64,000 nucleotides of DNA from Actinomycetaceae bacterium (GCA_030540715.1 JAUNVQ010000010.1:31097-95096); one strand, 5' to 3'. Numbered from the stretch's first letter, positions 1 to 9,655 are shown. Numbers and translations: made by a program. The notes: generated from the sequence alone by a model not told the origin.

Positions 1-877
1 AGTCAATGGCCCCAAGAGTTGAAAAATCAGGCAATGCAATGGGAGCGCCTTCCAATGCGGGAACATTGAGTGACCATCCTGTGGGGTTAACAACCTCACC
101 TTTATCATGCATCGCCGGGATTTTCGCAACGCTTTGTACAATCATTGCCAGCACTGTTGACGAGGCAATTCCAATCAGCAAAGCTCCTTGTATCTTTCGC
201 ACATGCAACACAATGATGACAACAAGACCGAAGAGGAATACTACCATCGGCCATCCGTCAAATGAACCATTAATACCAAGCTGAACTGGTGTTCCGCCTG
301 GGCGAACAACTCCTGCGTTAATAAGACCGATAAAGGCAATGAAAAGGCCTATACCCACTGAAATCGCAATCTTAAGTTGTGATGGTACCGCTTTAAATAC
401 AGCTTCACGAAAACCAGTTATCACAAGGATGGTGATCGCTACGCCCTCCCAAAAAATTAATCCCATTGCTTCTTGGAAGGTCAATCCCAAAAGGTCCTTA
501 TTGGCCAAGGTAAACGCCACTATCGCGTTAAGACCCATTCCAGAAGCCAAGGCCATCGGGAAGTTTGCTACAACCCCCATAATTATGGTCATCACTCCAC
601 CAATAAGAGCTGTACCTGCAGCAATAGATGCTGGTGAGATATTATCTGGTGCCGCAACACCCAGCACCGACGCATTCACTACCAAGATGTAGCTCATGGC
701 AATAAAGGTTACTAGGCCACCGCGAATCTCACGTCCGATTGTGGTGGAACGCAACGACAACTGAAAATACCGGTCAAGAAAACTATCTGGCTCTTTTGTG
801 GGGTGTTTCACCTGTGTCTTTGATGAAGATGAATGATGGATCTGATCCTTCTTCGTTTTGAATGCCCGCTTTTTCAC
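1..877 (-). CDS. NCS2/AzgA-like purine permease, C-terminus cut by window edge
   Basis: This is the N-terminal 292 codons of a multi-spanning membrane permease; the rest lies left of the window. I translated it from the minus strand because it has no stop inside the window. After a short Lys/Ser-rich cytoplasmic leader comes a region typical of the AzgA/PbuG/GhxP branch of the NCS2 family (motif RGGLVTFIAMSYILVVN near residue 50), then further hydrophobic helices, including a Gly-rich segment around FPMALASGMGLNA. Family members import adenine, guanine or hypoxanthine by proton symport, and the exact substrate cannot be read from this part. The start I chose is a GTG (875-877) followed by the basic residues KKRAFK. 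It has no convincing ribosome binding site, so the start is uncertain. It is transcribed in the same direction as the downstream-numbered DUF3027 and cold-shock genes, 65 bp away. Confidence 0.85.
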   Translation of the reverse strand, partial: MKKRAFKTKKDQIHHSSSSKTQVKHPTKEPDSFLDRYFQLSLRSTTIGREIRGGLVTFIAMSYILVVNASVLGVAAPDNISPASIAAGTALIGGVMTIIMGVVANFPMALASGMGLNAIVAFTLANKDLLGLTFQEAMGLIFWEGVAITILVITGFREAVFKAVPSQLKIAISVGIGLFIAFIGLINAGVVRPGGTPVQLGINGSFDGWPMVVFLFGLVVIIVLHVRKIQGALLIGIASSTVLAMIVQSVAKIPAMHDKGEVVNPTGWSLNVPALEGAPIALPDFSTLGAID

Positions 878-942
878 AAAAAATACCTACGCTTATCGCT
901 CGAAGGGTTAAGGGACAGTCTTATCATGCAAGAAGTCGAGCC

Positions 943-1497
943 CTAGTGCAAATTTGCTGAGGTAGGGGTTAATAACCTGTGAGCGTGCACAATCGCGTCG
1001 TTCATAGCCACAATATAGCCCGCATTTTTATAGGTTTGACAGCGACGTTTGCGGCGTCGCTGGCGTGTACGTGACGCATCTCTTTTATCGGAGGACGACG
1101 AAGCAGCTGCTTTGGTATCGCTGTCAGCCGGTACAGGTAATTCTTTTCCTGCCTCAATTTCTTCTTCAGAAAGACGTTCGGCCCACGGGATCCACGCTGG
1201 TGCCAAGAGGGCACCTTCCCCAGGAAGAAGATCGATTTCACAGACAGTTGCTTTACGGCCATGTGGCACTCGCGCGAGCGTAGCCACCCAGCGCCAGTGA
1301 GCGTATCCGGGTTTAAGGCAGTCAAAACTATGGGTGACAAGACGCACATCGTCAGCTTCGGCTCCGATATAGTCACCGATTTCATCTGGCTGCGCAATAG
1401 GTGCTAAGGCTTCACGCGCTAAAGACACTGCCTCCGATAGCATCTTATCAAGCGCAAACGCGTTCTTTTTTCCCGCAGTCATTACCTTCTTCTTCAT
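943..1497 (-). CDS. DUF3027 family protein
   Basis: A 184-residue soluble protein matching the actinobacterial DUF3027 family. The central block around residues 65-110 has the family signature (W-R-W-V-A-T-L-A-R, LLPGEGALLAP, then W-I-P-W-A-E-R-L). The C-terminal quarter is basic and Arg/Lys-rich (RQRRRKRR), which suggests nucleic-acid contact, but no function is established. The ATG directly abuts the TAA of the cold-shock gene upstream (TAAATG), so the two are almost certainly co-transcribed and translationally coupled. The same pairing of a cold-shock domain gene with DUF3027 recurs in actinobacteria, which supports the call. I see no catalytic motif. Confidence 0.8.
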   Translation of the reverse strand: MKKKVMTAGKKNAFALDKMLSEAVSLAREALAPIAQPDEIGDYIGAEADDVRLVTHSFDCLKPGYAHWRWVATLARVPHGRKATVCEIDLLPGEGALLAPAWIPWAERLSEEEIEAGKELPVPADSDTKAAASSSSDKRDASRTRQRRRKRRCQTYKNAGYIVAMNDAIVHAHRLLTPTSANLH

Positions 1498-1875
1498 TTA
1501 TGCATCAAAATCGTTAGCAACAGCACGAAGAACCTGGGCAATTTTTGGCGAATTATCTGGGTATCGTCCACGACGCAGAGAATCAGAGGAATGATCCAGC
1601 ATTTTTATCAGATCTTCAACTACCGCAACCATAGCTTGAGCTTTTCGTCGCTGCATTTTTGCCACTGATACCTGTGTGTGAACAATTGATACCTGCATGG
1701 CTTGAGGCCCTTTACGGCCATCAATTACCGAAAAATCTACACGCATTCCAGGCTGAGGAATATCATTGGGATCTTCAAGTGAAGAGGCATGTAAAAAGAC
1801 CTCAGATCCGTCCTCTGCGGAAATAAAGCCGAACCCCTTGTCAGGATCGAACCATTTCACTTTTCCACTAGGCAC
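1498..1875 (-). CDS. Cold-shock domain protein with C-terminal extension
   Basis: A 125-residue protein. Residues 1-65 are a CspA-type OB fold with RNP1-like (KGFGFIS) and RNP2-like (VFLHAS) motifs, expected to bind single-stranded RNA or DNA. The remaining ~60 residues form a predicted helical extension absent from ordinary 67-residue cold-shock proteins; such extended forms are typical of the actinobacterial copy that precedes DUF3027. The start is a GTG at 1873-1875 with a GGAGG about 6 nt upstream, which gives the canonical N-terminus PSGKVKWFD. An in-frame upstream ATG would add 11 residues without a ribosome binding site and is less likely. It is coupled to the downstream DUF3027 gene. 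Confidence 0.9.
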   Translation of the reverse strand: MPSGKVKWFDPDKGFGFISAEDGSEVFLHASSLEDPNDIPQPGMRVDFSVIDGRKGPQAMQVSIVHTQVSVAKMQRRKAQAMVAVVEDLIKMLDHSSDSLRRGRYPDNSPKIAQVLRAVANDFDA

Positions 1876-2204
1876 GCCGCATCCTCCTGTTTCGCATGAC
1901 TGTAACAATAGATGACTACATACTATCAGTTCTTTTTATGATCACTCATGCTGGTTCACTGACGAAAAACAAAGAACGACCAACATTGTTCTATCGTCAG
2001 TTCGTATCCGAAGAATAGGCATCAAAATTGTTATATAAGTGACCAAAGTTGTTGATTATCTCCCCTTAGTGAAGAAATGTTGGCATACTGAAATGATAAA
2101 GAGCATGGAAACCTCTATGAATGTCCACGCGAATAAAAATACGAGTATGGCAAAATATAGAGTGATACGTCGATTGCTTGAACCGATCTCATTGGGAGGA
2201 CGCC
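1876..2204. other. Divergent intergenic region
   Basis: This 329-bp AT-rich spacer separates the leftward cold-shock operon from the rightward TPM/PspA operon, so it should hold both promoters. I see an 8-bp inverted repeat (1958-1965 with 1994-2001, ACTGACGA/TCGTCAGT) but cannot assign a factor to it. Short reading frames here lack ribosome binding sites. No RNA gene is recognised. Confidence 0.5.
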
Positions 2205-5042
2205 GTGGGGAAAAGTTTTATCCTCAGAACCATTGCGATTATTTTTTCGCTAATGGCTATTTCAATACCTGCTTCAGCAGGAATTATCGCAGGTGAATCA
2301 CCTGTTTATCACGGAGCTCATATTCGTAGTGAAGATCCTCCTAAAATTTCTGGTCAGATTTATGATCCTCACAATAACCTTGCCGATAAAAAGGAAGAAC
2401 TGACAAAACTTCTTCAAGAAGCAAAAGAAAAGGGTGTTCACGTCTATTTAGCACTTCCCGATTCCTATGGTAGTGCCGAAGCTCCTGTTACTGCCCAAGA
2501 GTGGAATCAAAAAGCGTTAACAGCTTCTGGTGCACCTGCAGAATCTTACATGGTATCAATCATTTCTGGCCCGACGTATTCATATTTTGCCAGCCCTAAC
2601 TCTCAAGCTTCTTTATCTCTTGACCAGGTAAGAGAGCTGGCTCGAAAGCACTTGGTTCCCAACCTTGCAGACGATAAAATCGGCGAAGCAACAATTGCAT
2701 TCACCCAAGCTCTACTGGAGGAAACTGGTGCAAATTCTATCTTTTCTGCACTCCCCTTGTGGGCATGGGTTATTTTGGCAATCGGTTTACTGTGCATGCT
2801 TGCCGTCATGTTTTACGCTATCAGCGTACATCGTCAGGCTTCAGGGAAATCATCGAAAGACAACGAGTCGAAACCACGGGCCCTACCTGATAAAGACATA
2901 ATTGCTCGTGAACGTCAACAGGCAGAAGAAGACTATCGTCAGGCTCAAGAGCAGCTCCTTGCTCAACAGTTTACCGATTCTTACGAACCATCCCCTCTCG
3001 CATATGATAACCAGGGCGACCACGCACAAAATTCCACCATTGACGTTGACAATACAGATGATCCCTCTGTTCTTGAGCAGACAGCAGCTAATCACACACC
3101 CCAAAAAGTTGATGAAGATGTACTGACACCACGTCAACAGCGCCAACGCGAACGAGCACGGAAGAAAGCTGAACGGAAACGCCTGAAAGAAGAAGCCTTG
3201 GAGCGTCGCCGTCAAGAACGTCACGAACGCGAAGAAGCGAAGCGACGGGCAAAAGAAGAAAAGTCGGCACAAAAGAAAGGCCTTGAAGGAAAGCCTGGTA
3301 CTGCTGGTACTGAAGGCGATGCAACTTCTGTTGATCGCATGACCGTTGATCTGTCTCCTGCCCACACACACGTTGATACTCCCTCAGTTCTTAACGATTC
3401 TCTTAAAGTGACGCATGAGCAAGAACCAGCTGCAGACATACCTGTGATTGAGCCTGTAGCTGAACCTCACGGAGTTAATAAGACATTAGATACAGTTGAT
3501 CATGACACTCAAATAGCTCCGGTAGGTATTGAAGACTCTTCCGTTAGTGCAGATCAGGAAACTGAAACTCAAGAAATGCGCCTAGAAGATATGCGAGCAT
3601 ACGTTGCACAGACTTCTGAAGAAGACTCTACAGAAGCTGGACCTGACCTTGAAGAACCATCGGTATCAGCTGCACCGGAAATAGCAAATAATGCAGAAAA
3701 TCTTTATCAGTTACGTCTTAGCGAAAAACAGGAACAGGAACAACGAGTCCGCGAGCAGCGCGAACGCGAGGAGGCCGAACGCCGCGCACGACAAGAAGCC
3801 GAACGCCGCGAACAAAAACGCGAAGAAGAATCTCGTCTACGTTTGGAAGCTGAACGGAAAGCTCAAGAGGAAGCACAACGAGCAGCCTACGAGCGTGAAC
3901 GACAAGAAATCGCTGTGCGTCAACAAGCAGAACAGGAGGCCCAGGCCCATTTGGCACGCCAACAAGCCAAGCGTGAGGCGTTGGCGCGTGGCCGTGAACA
4001 ACAAGATGCCGCACATCGCGCTCATCAGGCTAAACGTTTTGCTACAGCCGATAACAAACCCTTATCTGCTCCAGCATCACCGGCCCGCGCACCGCAAAAC
4101 CAAGATACACAGACAGCACAGCCGTCACCTCTGACACAGTTCACACGTCGTTTACGCGAAGCAGACGATATGATTCGACAATCCCGCAAAGACTTAGAGA
4201 TCGCTCAGGGGCGTTTCGGAAAAGCTCATACAGCCCCATTCGCTGCGGCAATTGTTGAAGCCCATAACGCAGTACGCGCAGGCTTTGACGAATTTGCTCA
4301 AGCTCAGCTTGAATCACGCCCCGCCCAGGTTGGCACTGTCTTTGACACCATTGATGCCCCCCTCAAACAGCTTCGTTCTCAAGTGGAACAATTTGTGAAG
4401 ATGCGCCACGAACAAACCTCTGTAAGCGATATCTCGGCTGATTTACGTCCACGCTTCAATTCCGCTCAGCGCATATTAAAGCAAGCTCGCGGTATTATTG
4501 CACGTTTATCTATCTCAACATCACCTGACCAGCTTCACCTCATTACAGCCGATGTTACCCACGGTGAAAACCTACTAAAAGCAGCCGAACAAAAACTCAC
4601 ACAAGCTGAACAAGCTGACGAAGCTCACCAAGATGACAAAGTAACAACTTTGACACGACAAGCCGAACGCTGCATATTGGAAGCAACTGCAGCAGCACAA
4701 CGCCTAGGCGATTATGATGCCTATGTCAGAGCTCAGCAGGTTCGTTTAGCATCACCTCAAGGTGATGATCTAGATTCTGTGCGTGCACGTTTAGAGAAAA
4801 CACTGGAAGCTGTTATTTTGTATATGGCAACCGTTGATGATTTCATCGATATTCGTACGGGTCAAATCGGTGTTGCCGCGCGAACTATGCTTGTACAAGC
4901 AAATAATACACTCTCACGGGCAGATGACATTTATGACAGTGATCCTGTTCAGGCCCTTCACTACGTTGAACAGGCAGAACAGCTTTCCATTCAGGCGCAA
5001 CGTTTAGCCTCACAAGATGTCGAACGTCGAAACAAGAAATAA
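2205..5042 (+). CDS. TPM-like membrane protein with long coiled coil
   Basis: A 945-residue envelope protein. The start is a GTG at 2205 preceded by GGGAGGA at good spacing, and gives a clean signal peptide (cleavage after A-S-A, about residue 25). Residues ~40-175 form an extracytoplasmic domain resembling the TPM/Psb32 fold. A transmembrane helix follows (~182-206, rich in Trp/Leu/Ile), and then about 700 cytoplasmic residues. That tail is very rich in Arg, Glu, Ala and Gln, with long charged coiled-coil runs (two strongly basic/acidic stretches near 310-370 and 500-590) and a more globular helical C-terminus from ~640 on. It heads a three-gene operon with a second TPM protein 12 bp downstream and PspA. 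The context suggests membrane-integrity sensing or scaffolding; this is inferred, and no enzymatic motif is evident. Confidence 0.8.
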   Translation: MGKSFILRTIAIIFSLMAISIPASAGIIAGESPVYHGAHIRSEDPPKISGQIYDPHNNLADKKEELTKLLQEAKEKGVHVYLALPDSYGSAEAPVTAQEWNQKALTASGAPAESYMVSIISGPTYSYFASPNSQASLSLDQVRELARKHLVPNLADDKIGEATIAFTQALLEETGANSIFSALPLWAWVILAIGLLCMLAVMFYAISVHRQASGKSSKDNESKPRALPDKDIIARERQQAEEDYRQAQEQLLAQQFTDSYEPSPLAYDNQGDHAQNSTIDVDNTDDPSVLEQTAANHTPQKVDEDVLTPRQQRQRERARKKAERKRLKEEALERRRQERHEREEAKRRAKEEKSAQKKGLEGKPGTAGTEGDATSVDRMTVDLSPAHTHVDTPSVLNDSLKVTHEQEPAADIPVIEPVAEPHGVNKTLDTVDHDTQIAPVGIEDSSVSADQETETQEMRLEDMRAYVAQTSEEDSTEAGPDLEEPSVSAAPEIANNAENLYQLRLSEKQEQEQRVREQREREEAERRARQEAERREQKREEESRLRLEAERKAQEEAQRAAYERERQEIAVRQQAEQEAQAHLARQQAKREALARGREQQDAAHRAHQAKRFATADNKPLSAPASPARAPQNQDTQTAQPSPLTQFTRRLREADDMIRQSRKDLEIAQGRFGKAHTAPFAAAIVEAHNAVRAGFDEFAQAQLESRPAQVGTVFDTIDAPLKQLRSQVEQFVKMRHEQTSVSDISADLRPRFNSAQRILKQARGIIARLSISTSPDQLHLITADVTHGENLLKAAEQKLTQAEQADEAHQDDKVTTLTRQAERCILEATAAAQRLGDYDAYVRAQQVRLASPQGDDLDSVRARLEKTLEAVILYMATVDDFIDIRTGQIGVAARTMLVQANNTLSRADDIYDSDPVQALHYVEQAEQLSIQAQRLASQDVERRNKK

Positions 5043-5054
5043 GATGGATAATCA

Positions 5055-7121
5055 ATGAAACTACCGCACTTCGCGTACACCAGGATGTGTGTGGAACTCA
5101 TGGCGGCACTGCTTTTTGTCATTATATCGCCTGCGTCATCTTTTGCGATCACATACACCGAGGATCCGCCCTCTACAATGACACAGCGTGTGCACGACAC
5201 CAGTGGAGTATTGAAAAATCTTGACGACCTTGATATGTATGCCCGTGAACGCTCTAACCAGCTTGTTGACCTGTACGCAGTATTTGCAAAAACTTTTGAT
5301 GCCAAGGCCCCTCTGCAGTGGTGTAAGGAAACTCTGCACAATTCCGCTCGTTCTTCCCACTCGATGTACCTGGTAATAGCCGTCAATGACCGCAAGTATG
5401 CATTGTGTTATCGTGACGGCATTACTCTAAACAGTACTCAGGAAAATGCCATTAAAGACCCGGTTGAAAACTTACTTGCACAAGATAACTGGAATAAAGC
5501 TGTACTCACTTACCTTGATATAGCCCCCGACATTGTGGAAGGAACTCACACAGGAACGCATCGCCCCTTGGAAGGTGACGGTTTGCTATCGGGAGTGAGT
5601 ATAGCGCTACTCGTTTTTCTTCTTATCAGTGTGCCAGTTGCTATCGGTGCTGTACTGCTTTTTTCGCGTTCCCGCCAAAAAGCGTGGGCGACCCACAAAA
5701 TTACCTTTGACGATGGCCGTACAGTTTATATGAACCCTCAATCGCAGCAGTATCATGACCATGTTACCCAGCGCATCAATAAGGCCGGTGAATGGACTAT
5801 GAAAGCGGATAATGCGGTACGCGCAGCAAAGGAAGATGCACAGTTTGCTTCACTGGAGTTTGGGGCCTCGGACTCTCAACGATTTCATGATGCACTTGAG
5901 CTTGCAGAACAGGCTTCCACCGATGCTTTTGACTGGTTTCACCGCGTGGAGGATGAACCTGACTGGAAGAAAAAAGAAACATACGCCAATAACGCAATCA
6001 AGGCTGCCAAAGCAGCGATTGCACGTATTGAGGACGAAGAATCGGTTTTCCAAGAAAAACGAAAAGCAAAAAATGAAGCTGGCCAGATGCTACATCGTGC
6101 TCAGCACTATGCCCAAGAACTTGAAACAAAAACCAAACAGGCAAGCATTGAACTTGACTCGTTACGTGACGCATTTCAGCATCATGAACTTGATTCAATT
6201 GCCGATAATCCCGAGCGAGCACAACGTCTTATCGATAATGCGCATCGTACTATAGCCGATGGAATAAAGGCATGGGATGATGGTGATCATCGTCAAGCGG
6301 CTGATCTTCTAGAACTTTCACAACGTACACTCACTCAAGCCTCGATGATTATCGATTCAGTCATGAATGCACGGGAACATTTGTCTCATATCCGCCAGAC
6401 GTTACTTCAAGCAATGTCATCGATTTCAGCAGATTTAGAGGACGTGTCAACCTTAGCCCCCAACGATCGACGCTTTGATGCCTATGTTCATGAAGCACGC
6501 CAGGCAATCAGCCAAGCTGAAAAAGCCAATGATGGGCAAGGCGATCCTCTTGCGGCCCTTGAACGTTTGACGATTGCCGAAAATACACTTGACACCGAAT
6601 TGGAACCACTGCGTGAACAAGCTGTCACCGATCAGAAAAAACAAACGCGCATTGCTCAACTGCGTTCACAGGTTACATTAGAAATACAGCAAGCAAATAG
6701 CTACATATCAGCCAATCGTGGTGCTGTTGGTTCACATGCACGAATGTCTATTGCTAACGCGCAGCTTAGTGTAGAAGCTGCTGATAAATCAGACAATCTG
6801 GACTATGCCCTTCAGCAGCTAAACGAAGCTAGGTCGCAGGCTCGGATAGCTTTATCCCAAGCCCGTGATGATGTACAACGCTATCATTGGAACCCCAATG
6901 ATAGGCCTCCCTACGGCGGCGGTACTACCTATGGTGGTTCGGGTATCGATATCGGGTCACTTGTCCTTGGAGGTCTTTTATTTGGAGGACGAGGTGGCGG
7001 ATCCTCGTCCTGGGGTGGTTTCGGAAGCTCATCAGGTGGATTTTCAGGTGGTTTTGGGGGCGGTTCCTCTGGAAGTTTTGGAAATAGTGGTTTTGGGGGC
7101 GGTTCCTCTGGTAGTTTTTAA
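5055..7121 (+). CDS. TPM-domain membrane protein with coiled coil and Gly-rich tail
   Basis: A 688-residue protein. It has a signal peptide (hydrophobic residues ~13-30, cleavage near S-S-F-A) and an extracytoplasmic TPM domain (~35-165, with the typical V-H-D-T-S-G-V-L opening). A transmembrane helix lies at ~183-205. A cytoplasmic helical region of ~400 residues carries long Ala/Glu/Gln heptads. The last ~60 residues are Gly/Ser/Phe-rich with repeated GGFGGGSSGSF-like units. TPM proteins with Gly-rich C-termini (YgcG-like) are common, but the long internal coiled coil is an actinobacterial feature. It lies 12 bp after the related upstream gene, so the two probably arose by duplication and act together. 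The spacer has only a weak ribosome binding site, so coupling is likely. An in-frame ATG at codon 11 is an alternative start. Confidence 0.85.
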   Translation: MKLPHFAYTRMCVELMAALLFVIISPASSFAITYTEDPPSTMTQRVHDTSGVLKNLDDLDMYARERSNQLVDLYAVFAKTFDAKAPLQWCKETLHNSARSSHSMYLVIAVNDRKYALCYRDGITLNSTQENAIKDPVENLLAQDNWNKAVLTYLDIAPDIVEGTHTGTHRPLEGDGLLSGVSIALLVFLLISVPVAIGAVLLFSRSRQKAWATHKITFDDGRTVYMNPQSQQYHDHVTQRINKAGEWTMKADNAVRAAKEDAQFASLEFGASDSQRFHDALELAEQASTDAFDWFHRVEDEPDWKKKETYANNAIKAAKAAIARIEDEESVFQEKRKAKNEAGQMLHRAQHYAQELETKTKQASIELDSLRDAFQHHELDSIADNPERAQRLIDNAHRTIADGIKAWDDGDHRQAADLLELSQRTLTQASMIIDSVMNAREHLSHIRQTLLQAMSSISADLEDVSTLAPNDRRFDAYVHEARQAISQAEKANDGQGDPLAALERLTIAENTLDTELEPLREQAVTDQKKQTRIAQLRSQVTLEIQQANSYISANRGAVGSHARMSIANAQLSVEAADKSDNLDYALQQLNEARSQARIALSQARDDVQRYHWNPNDRPPYGGGTTYGGSGIDIGSLVLGGLLFGGRGGGSSSWGGFGSSSGGFSGGFGGGSSGSFGNSGFGGGSSGSF

Positions 7122-7153
7122 GATGACAGTTAACAAATGATGAGGAGACACCT

Positions 7154-7873
7154 ATGGCTGAAAAAGTCACAATTCTTGGCCGGATTAAACAACTGGTAAA
7201 GGCTAATATCAATGATCTGATTGATCGTGCCGAAGACCCACAAAAAATGATTGACCAGCTTATTCGTGATTATACGAATAACATTGTTGAAGCCGAAACC
7301 GCTGTGGCCCAAGAAATTGGTTCATTGAAAATGGCACAAAAGGATCATGAGACCAATCAGCAAGCAGCCATTCAATGGGGTGAAAAAGCCCGTTTAGCCT
7401 CTACTCGTGCTGATGAAGCACGTAGACAAGGTGACTCTCAAGAAGCAGACAGGCTTGATAACCTTGCAAAAGTTGCTTTGAAAAAGCAGATTGAACTTGA
7501 ACAAGAAGTGAAGGAACAAGAGCCTTTACTCAAGGCTCGCGAAAACACTGCTCAGCAGCTTCGCGAGGGCCTCACACAGATGAAGACGAAACTTGAAGAA
7601 CTGAAGATCAAACGCAACCAACTTGTTGCACGCCAACGTAGTGCAGAAACACAAAATCGTGTCACCGAAGCGATGAAAACCATTAATATCATGGATCCTA
7701 CTTCGGAACTTTCACGTTTTGAAGAATCTGTTCGCAAAGAAGAAGCCCTGGCACAAGGCCGAGCAGAACTCTCAGCAGATTCTTTGGAGGCTCAGTTTGC
7801 AGAACTAGAAGCATCCGATGATGAACTTGAGATTGAACAACGTTTGGCTCAACTCAAATCAGAAAATAAGTAA
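7154..7873 (+). CDS. pspA: PspA/IM30 family protein
   Basis: A 239-residue, almost entirely helical coiled-coil protein of the PspA/IM30/Vipp1 (ESCRT-III-like) family. The N-terminal amphipathic region (residues 1-24, ILGRIKQLVKANINDLID) and the following EDPQKMIDQLIRDY block are the family hallmarks, and the length is typical. These proteins bind and remodel stressed membranes from the cytoplasmic face. The ribosome binding site GAGGAGA sits 8 nt before the ATG. It is the last gene of the TPM-TPM-PspA operon and is followed by a strong terminator. The two upstream membrane proteins are plausible anchors or regulators for it, which is inference from linkage. Confidence 0.93.
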   Translation: MAEKVTILGRIKQLVKANINDLIDRAEDPQKMIDQLIRDYTNNIVEAETAVAQEIGSLKMAQKDHETNQQAAIQWGEKARLASTRADEARRQGDSQEADRLDNLAKVALKKQIELEQEVKEQEPLLKARENTAQQLREGLTQMKTKLEELKIKRNQLVARQRSAETQNRVTEAMKTINIMDPTSELSRFEESVRKEEALAQGRAELSADSLEAQFAELEASDDELEIEQRLAQLKSENK

Positions 7874-7891
7874 AATTTTCGATATCGTTGA

Positions 7892-7926
7892 TGGGTCAGC
7901 ACATTTCATGTGCTGACCCATTTTTT
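7892..7926 (+). terminator. Rho-independent terminator after pspA
   Basis: A perfect 13-bp inverted repeat (7892-7904 with 7908-7920, core GGGTCAGCACA) with a 3-nt centre is followed at once by six T residues. It lies 19 bp after the pspA stop and separates the operon from the NYN-domain gene. Confidence 0.93.
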
Positions 7927-8041
7927 ATACCTTTCTATGGTGAGTAAACACTTGTTGCTAAGAAAAAACATAACATGTGGTGTAAATTATGGAATACTTA
8001 CAAATACCATAGAAAAAAATACTATTTACTTTAGGTTTTCA

Positions 8042-8764
8042 ATGACTACTGATAATAATGCAACACCTTTTTCTGAGCCCATACCTACACCGCGCTCGAT
8101 CCGCACTCAACGCCACATGCCATCCGAGAGCCCAGAGTCCTCTATACGGCAGCCTGTCTACGGTGTTAATAAGCTTAATGCCCGCCCTATTGATACTTCA
8201 GGCGATCCTACGTATCTGATTATTGATGGCGAAAACATTGATGCCACGTTGGGGATGTCCGTGTTGGGACACCGGCCAGAACCTGATGAACGCCCCCGAT
8301 GGGATAGAATTTTAGAGTTTGCCGACAACCAATGGACAGAAAATACTAGGCCACTGTTTTTTCTTAATGCATCATCAGGCCACATGCCAATGGGCTTTAT
8401 TCAAGCTCTCATGGCTATGGAATATACACCCATTCCACTGTCTTCTGAAGCCGAAGAAGATAAAGTTGTTGATATTGGGGTGCAGCGTACCCTACAAGCT
8501 ATTATCGATCAGGGCTACGGAAATGTTTTGTTGGGAAGCCATGACGGTGATTTTCTTCCCCTTATCCGCGAGCTTTTGGACCAGGGACGCCACGTAGGTA
8601 TCTTTTGTTTTGTAGAATTTCTTTCCTCACAAATTGCCGAACTTGTTGATGATGGTCTAGAGCTCTACGATCTCGAACATGATATTCACGCTTTCCAGGT
8701 TGCTCTACCCCGCCTGCATATTATTCCGCTTCACGAATTCAATCCCGTGGATTATTTGTCCTAG
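8042..8764 (+). CDS. NYN domain protein (PIN-like nuclease fold)
   Basis: A 240-residue soluble protein. After a disordered Pro/Ser/Arg-rich N-terminus of about 50 residues comes an NYN domain. It opens with the strand LIIDGENID, has an acidic patch in DKVVDIGV and a third in GSHDGDFLPLI. These Asp residues correspond to the metal-binding site of PIN/NYN-fold ribonucleases, so an RNA-processing or RNA-decay role is likely, with unknown target. The frame is open from 7910, but that stretch covers the upstream terminator and an AT-rich promoter-like segment, so I start at the ATG at 8042. It has its own promoter by position. It converges on the FHA gene. Confidence 0.8.
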   Translation: MTTDNNATPFSEPIPTPRSIRTQRHMPSESPESSIRQPVYGVNKLNARPIDTSGDPTYLIIDGENIDATLGMSVLGHRPEPDERPRWDRILEFADNQWTENTRPLFFLNASSGHMPMGFIQALMAMEYTPIPLSSEAEEDKVVDIGVQRTLQAIIDQGYGNVLLGSHDGDFLPLIRELLDQGRHVGIFCFVEFLSSQIAELVDDGLELYDLEHDIHAFQVALPRLHIIPLHEFNPVDYLS

Positions 8765-8902
8765 CTATTGTATAAGGAACATTCGACATAGGTGCTCCTC
8801 ATAGTGTGTACTATTCTTGGTGCATGAGCCTGTCTGCTCCAAGGCCTACCGGTTAACGTAACTAACAGCAAAATGCTTTGCCCAGTCTAGATTTGTTTTC
8901 CT

Positions 8903-9655
8903 TCACTCGATTTCGACAGTGACGTGACGGTTTCCAAAATGAATCTGGCTGCCATTTTGAGCAATCAGACAATGCGTTGAAGTAGCTTTTTCACGTCGAC
9001 CATCAGCAAAAACAACCCAGGTTCCGTTCGTGGAACGCAAATCAGTAACTTCAACTCCTTCCTCTACAGGGCGAAGAAGCGCGTGGATTTTTGACATGGA
9101 TTTTGCAGTATCAACGATCTGTAGCGGTACAGCATCGGGATAATCATCTTTTCTTTTCGGACGACGCCCTAAAATAACTGGCCCACTCAATGACTCAATA
9201 TGGCCATCATCAAGGCGCAGGAGTGCATATATTGGTTGAGTACTCAATACTGTTGCGTCGTTGTCATCTTCATGAGAATCAACTTCAGCTGTTTGTTCTC
9301 CACCAGATTGAACCTGTTGTTGTCCATCGCTGGCAATAACAGTGGCAGCGGTGGTAACAGATTGTTCTTCAGCGGTGAAAGTCATCTCCTGGACTGGACT
9401 TTGCTGTATATGTGGTGAGGCCACTTGAGAATCACCGAAGATCTGTTCAACATATGGCTGAGCGAGGACTTCCCAACTATTTGTTGCTGGATTCCACACA
9501 AGTGGTGGCATTACCTCGTTTTGTCCTGTTTGTGGATTAATACGTACCTGCGATGGATACACCCACGCATTGACCAGGGGCGACCATATTGGCTCCTGTT
9601 CAGGTGTTGAGCCATTATTATTCACTGATTGACTGTAGTCAACGTTCATATCCAT
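8903..9655 (-). CDS. FHA domain protein, last gene of the signalling cluster
   Basis: A 250-residue cytoplasmic protein with an acidic/Gln-rich disordered N-terminal region (~1-145) and a C-terminal FHA domain (~150-250). The domain shows the conserved LGRRPKR, SKIHA-like and DLRSTNGTWV elements, which bind phosphothreonine. Its likely partner is the Ser/Thr kinase encoded 67 bp upstream. The frame opens at TTG 9661, but GGAGGG is correctly spaced from the ATG at 9655, which I use. It could belong to the kinase operon or have its own promoter in the 66-bp gap. The Gln-rich linker includes a WSPLVNAWVYPS-type segment that I do not recognise. Confidence 0.85.
   Translation of the reverse strand: MDMNVDYSQSVNNNGSTPEQEPIWSPLVNAWVYPSQVRINPQTGQNEVMPPLVWNPATNSWEVLAQPYVEQIFGDSQVASPHIQQSPVQEMTFTAEEQSVTTAATVIASDGQQQVQSGGEQTAEVDSHEDDNDATVLSTQPIYALLRLDDGHIESLSGPVILGRRPKRKDDYPDAVPLQIVDTAKSMSKIHALLRPVEEGVEVTDLRSTNGTWVVFADGRREKATSTHCLIAQNGSQIHFGNRHVTVEIE

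Noticed and set aside
6..692. Plus-strand open frames at the left edge
   Set aside because: They lie antisense to the clearly recognisable NCS2 permease and encode no known motif.
3691..4134. 147-residue frame inside the first coiled-coil gene
   Set aside because: It is a shadow of the Arg/Glu-rich coiled coil in another frame; the composition is an artefact of the repeat codons.
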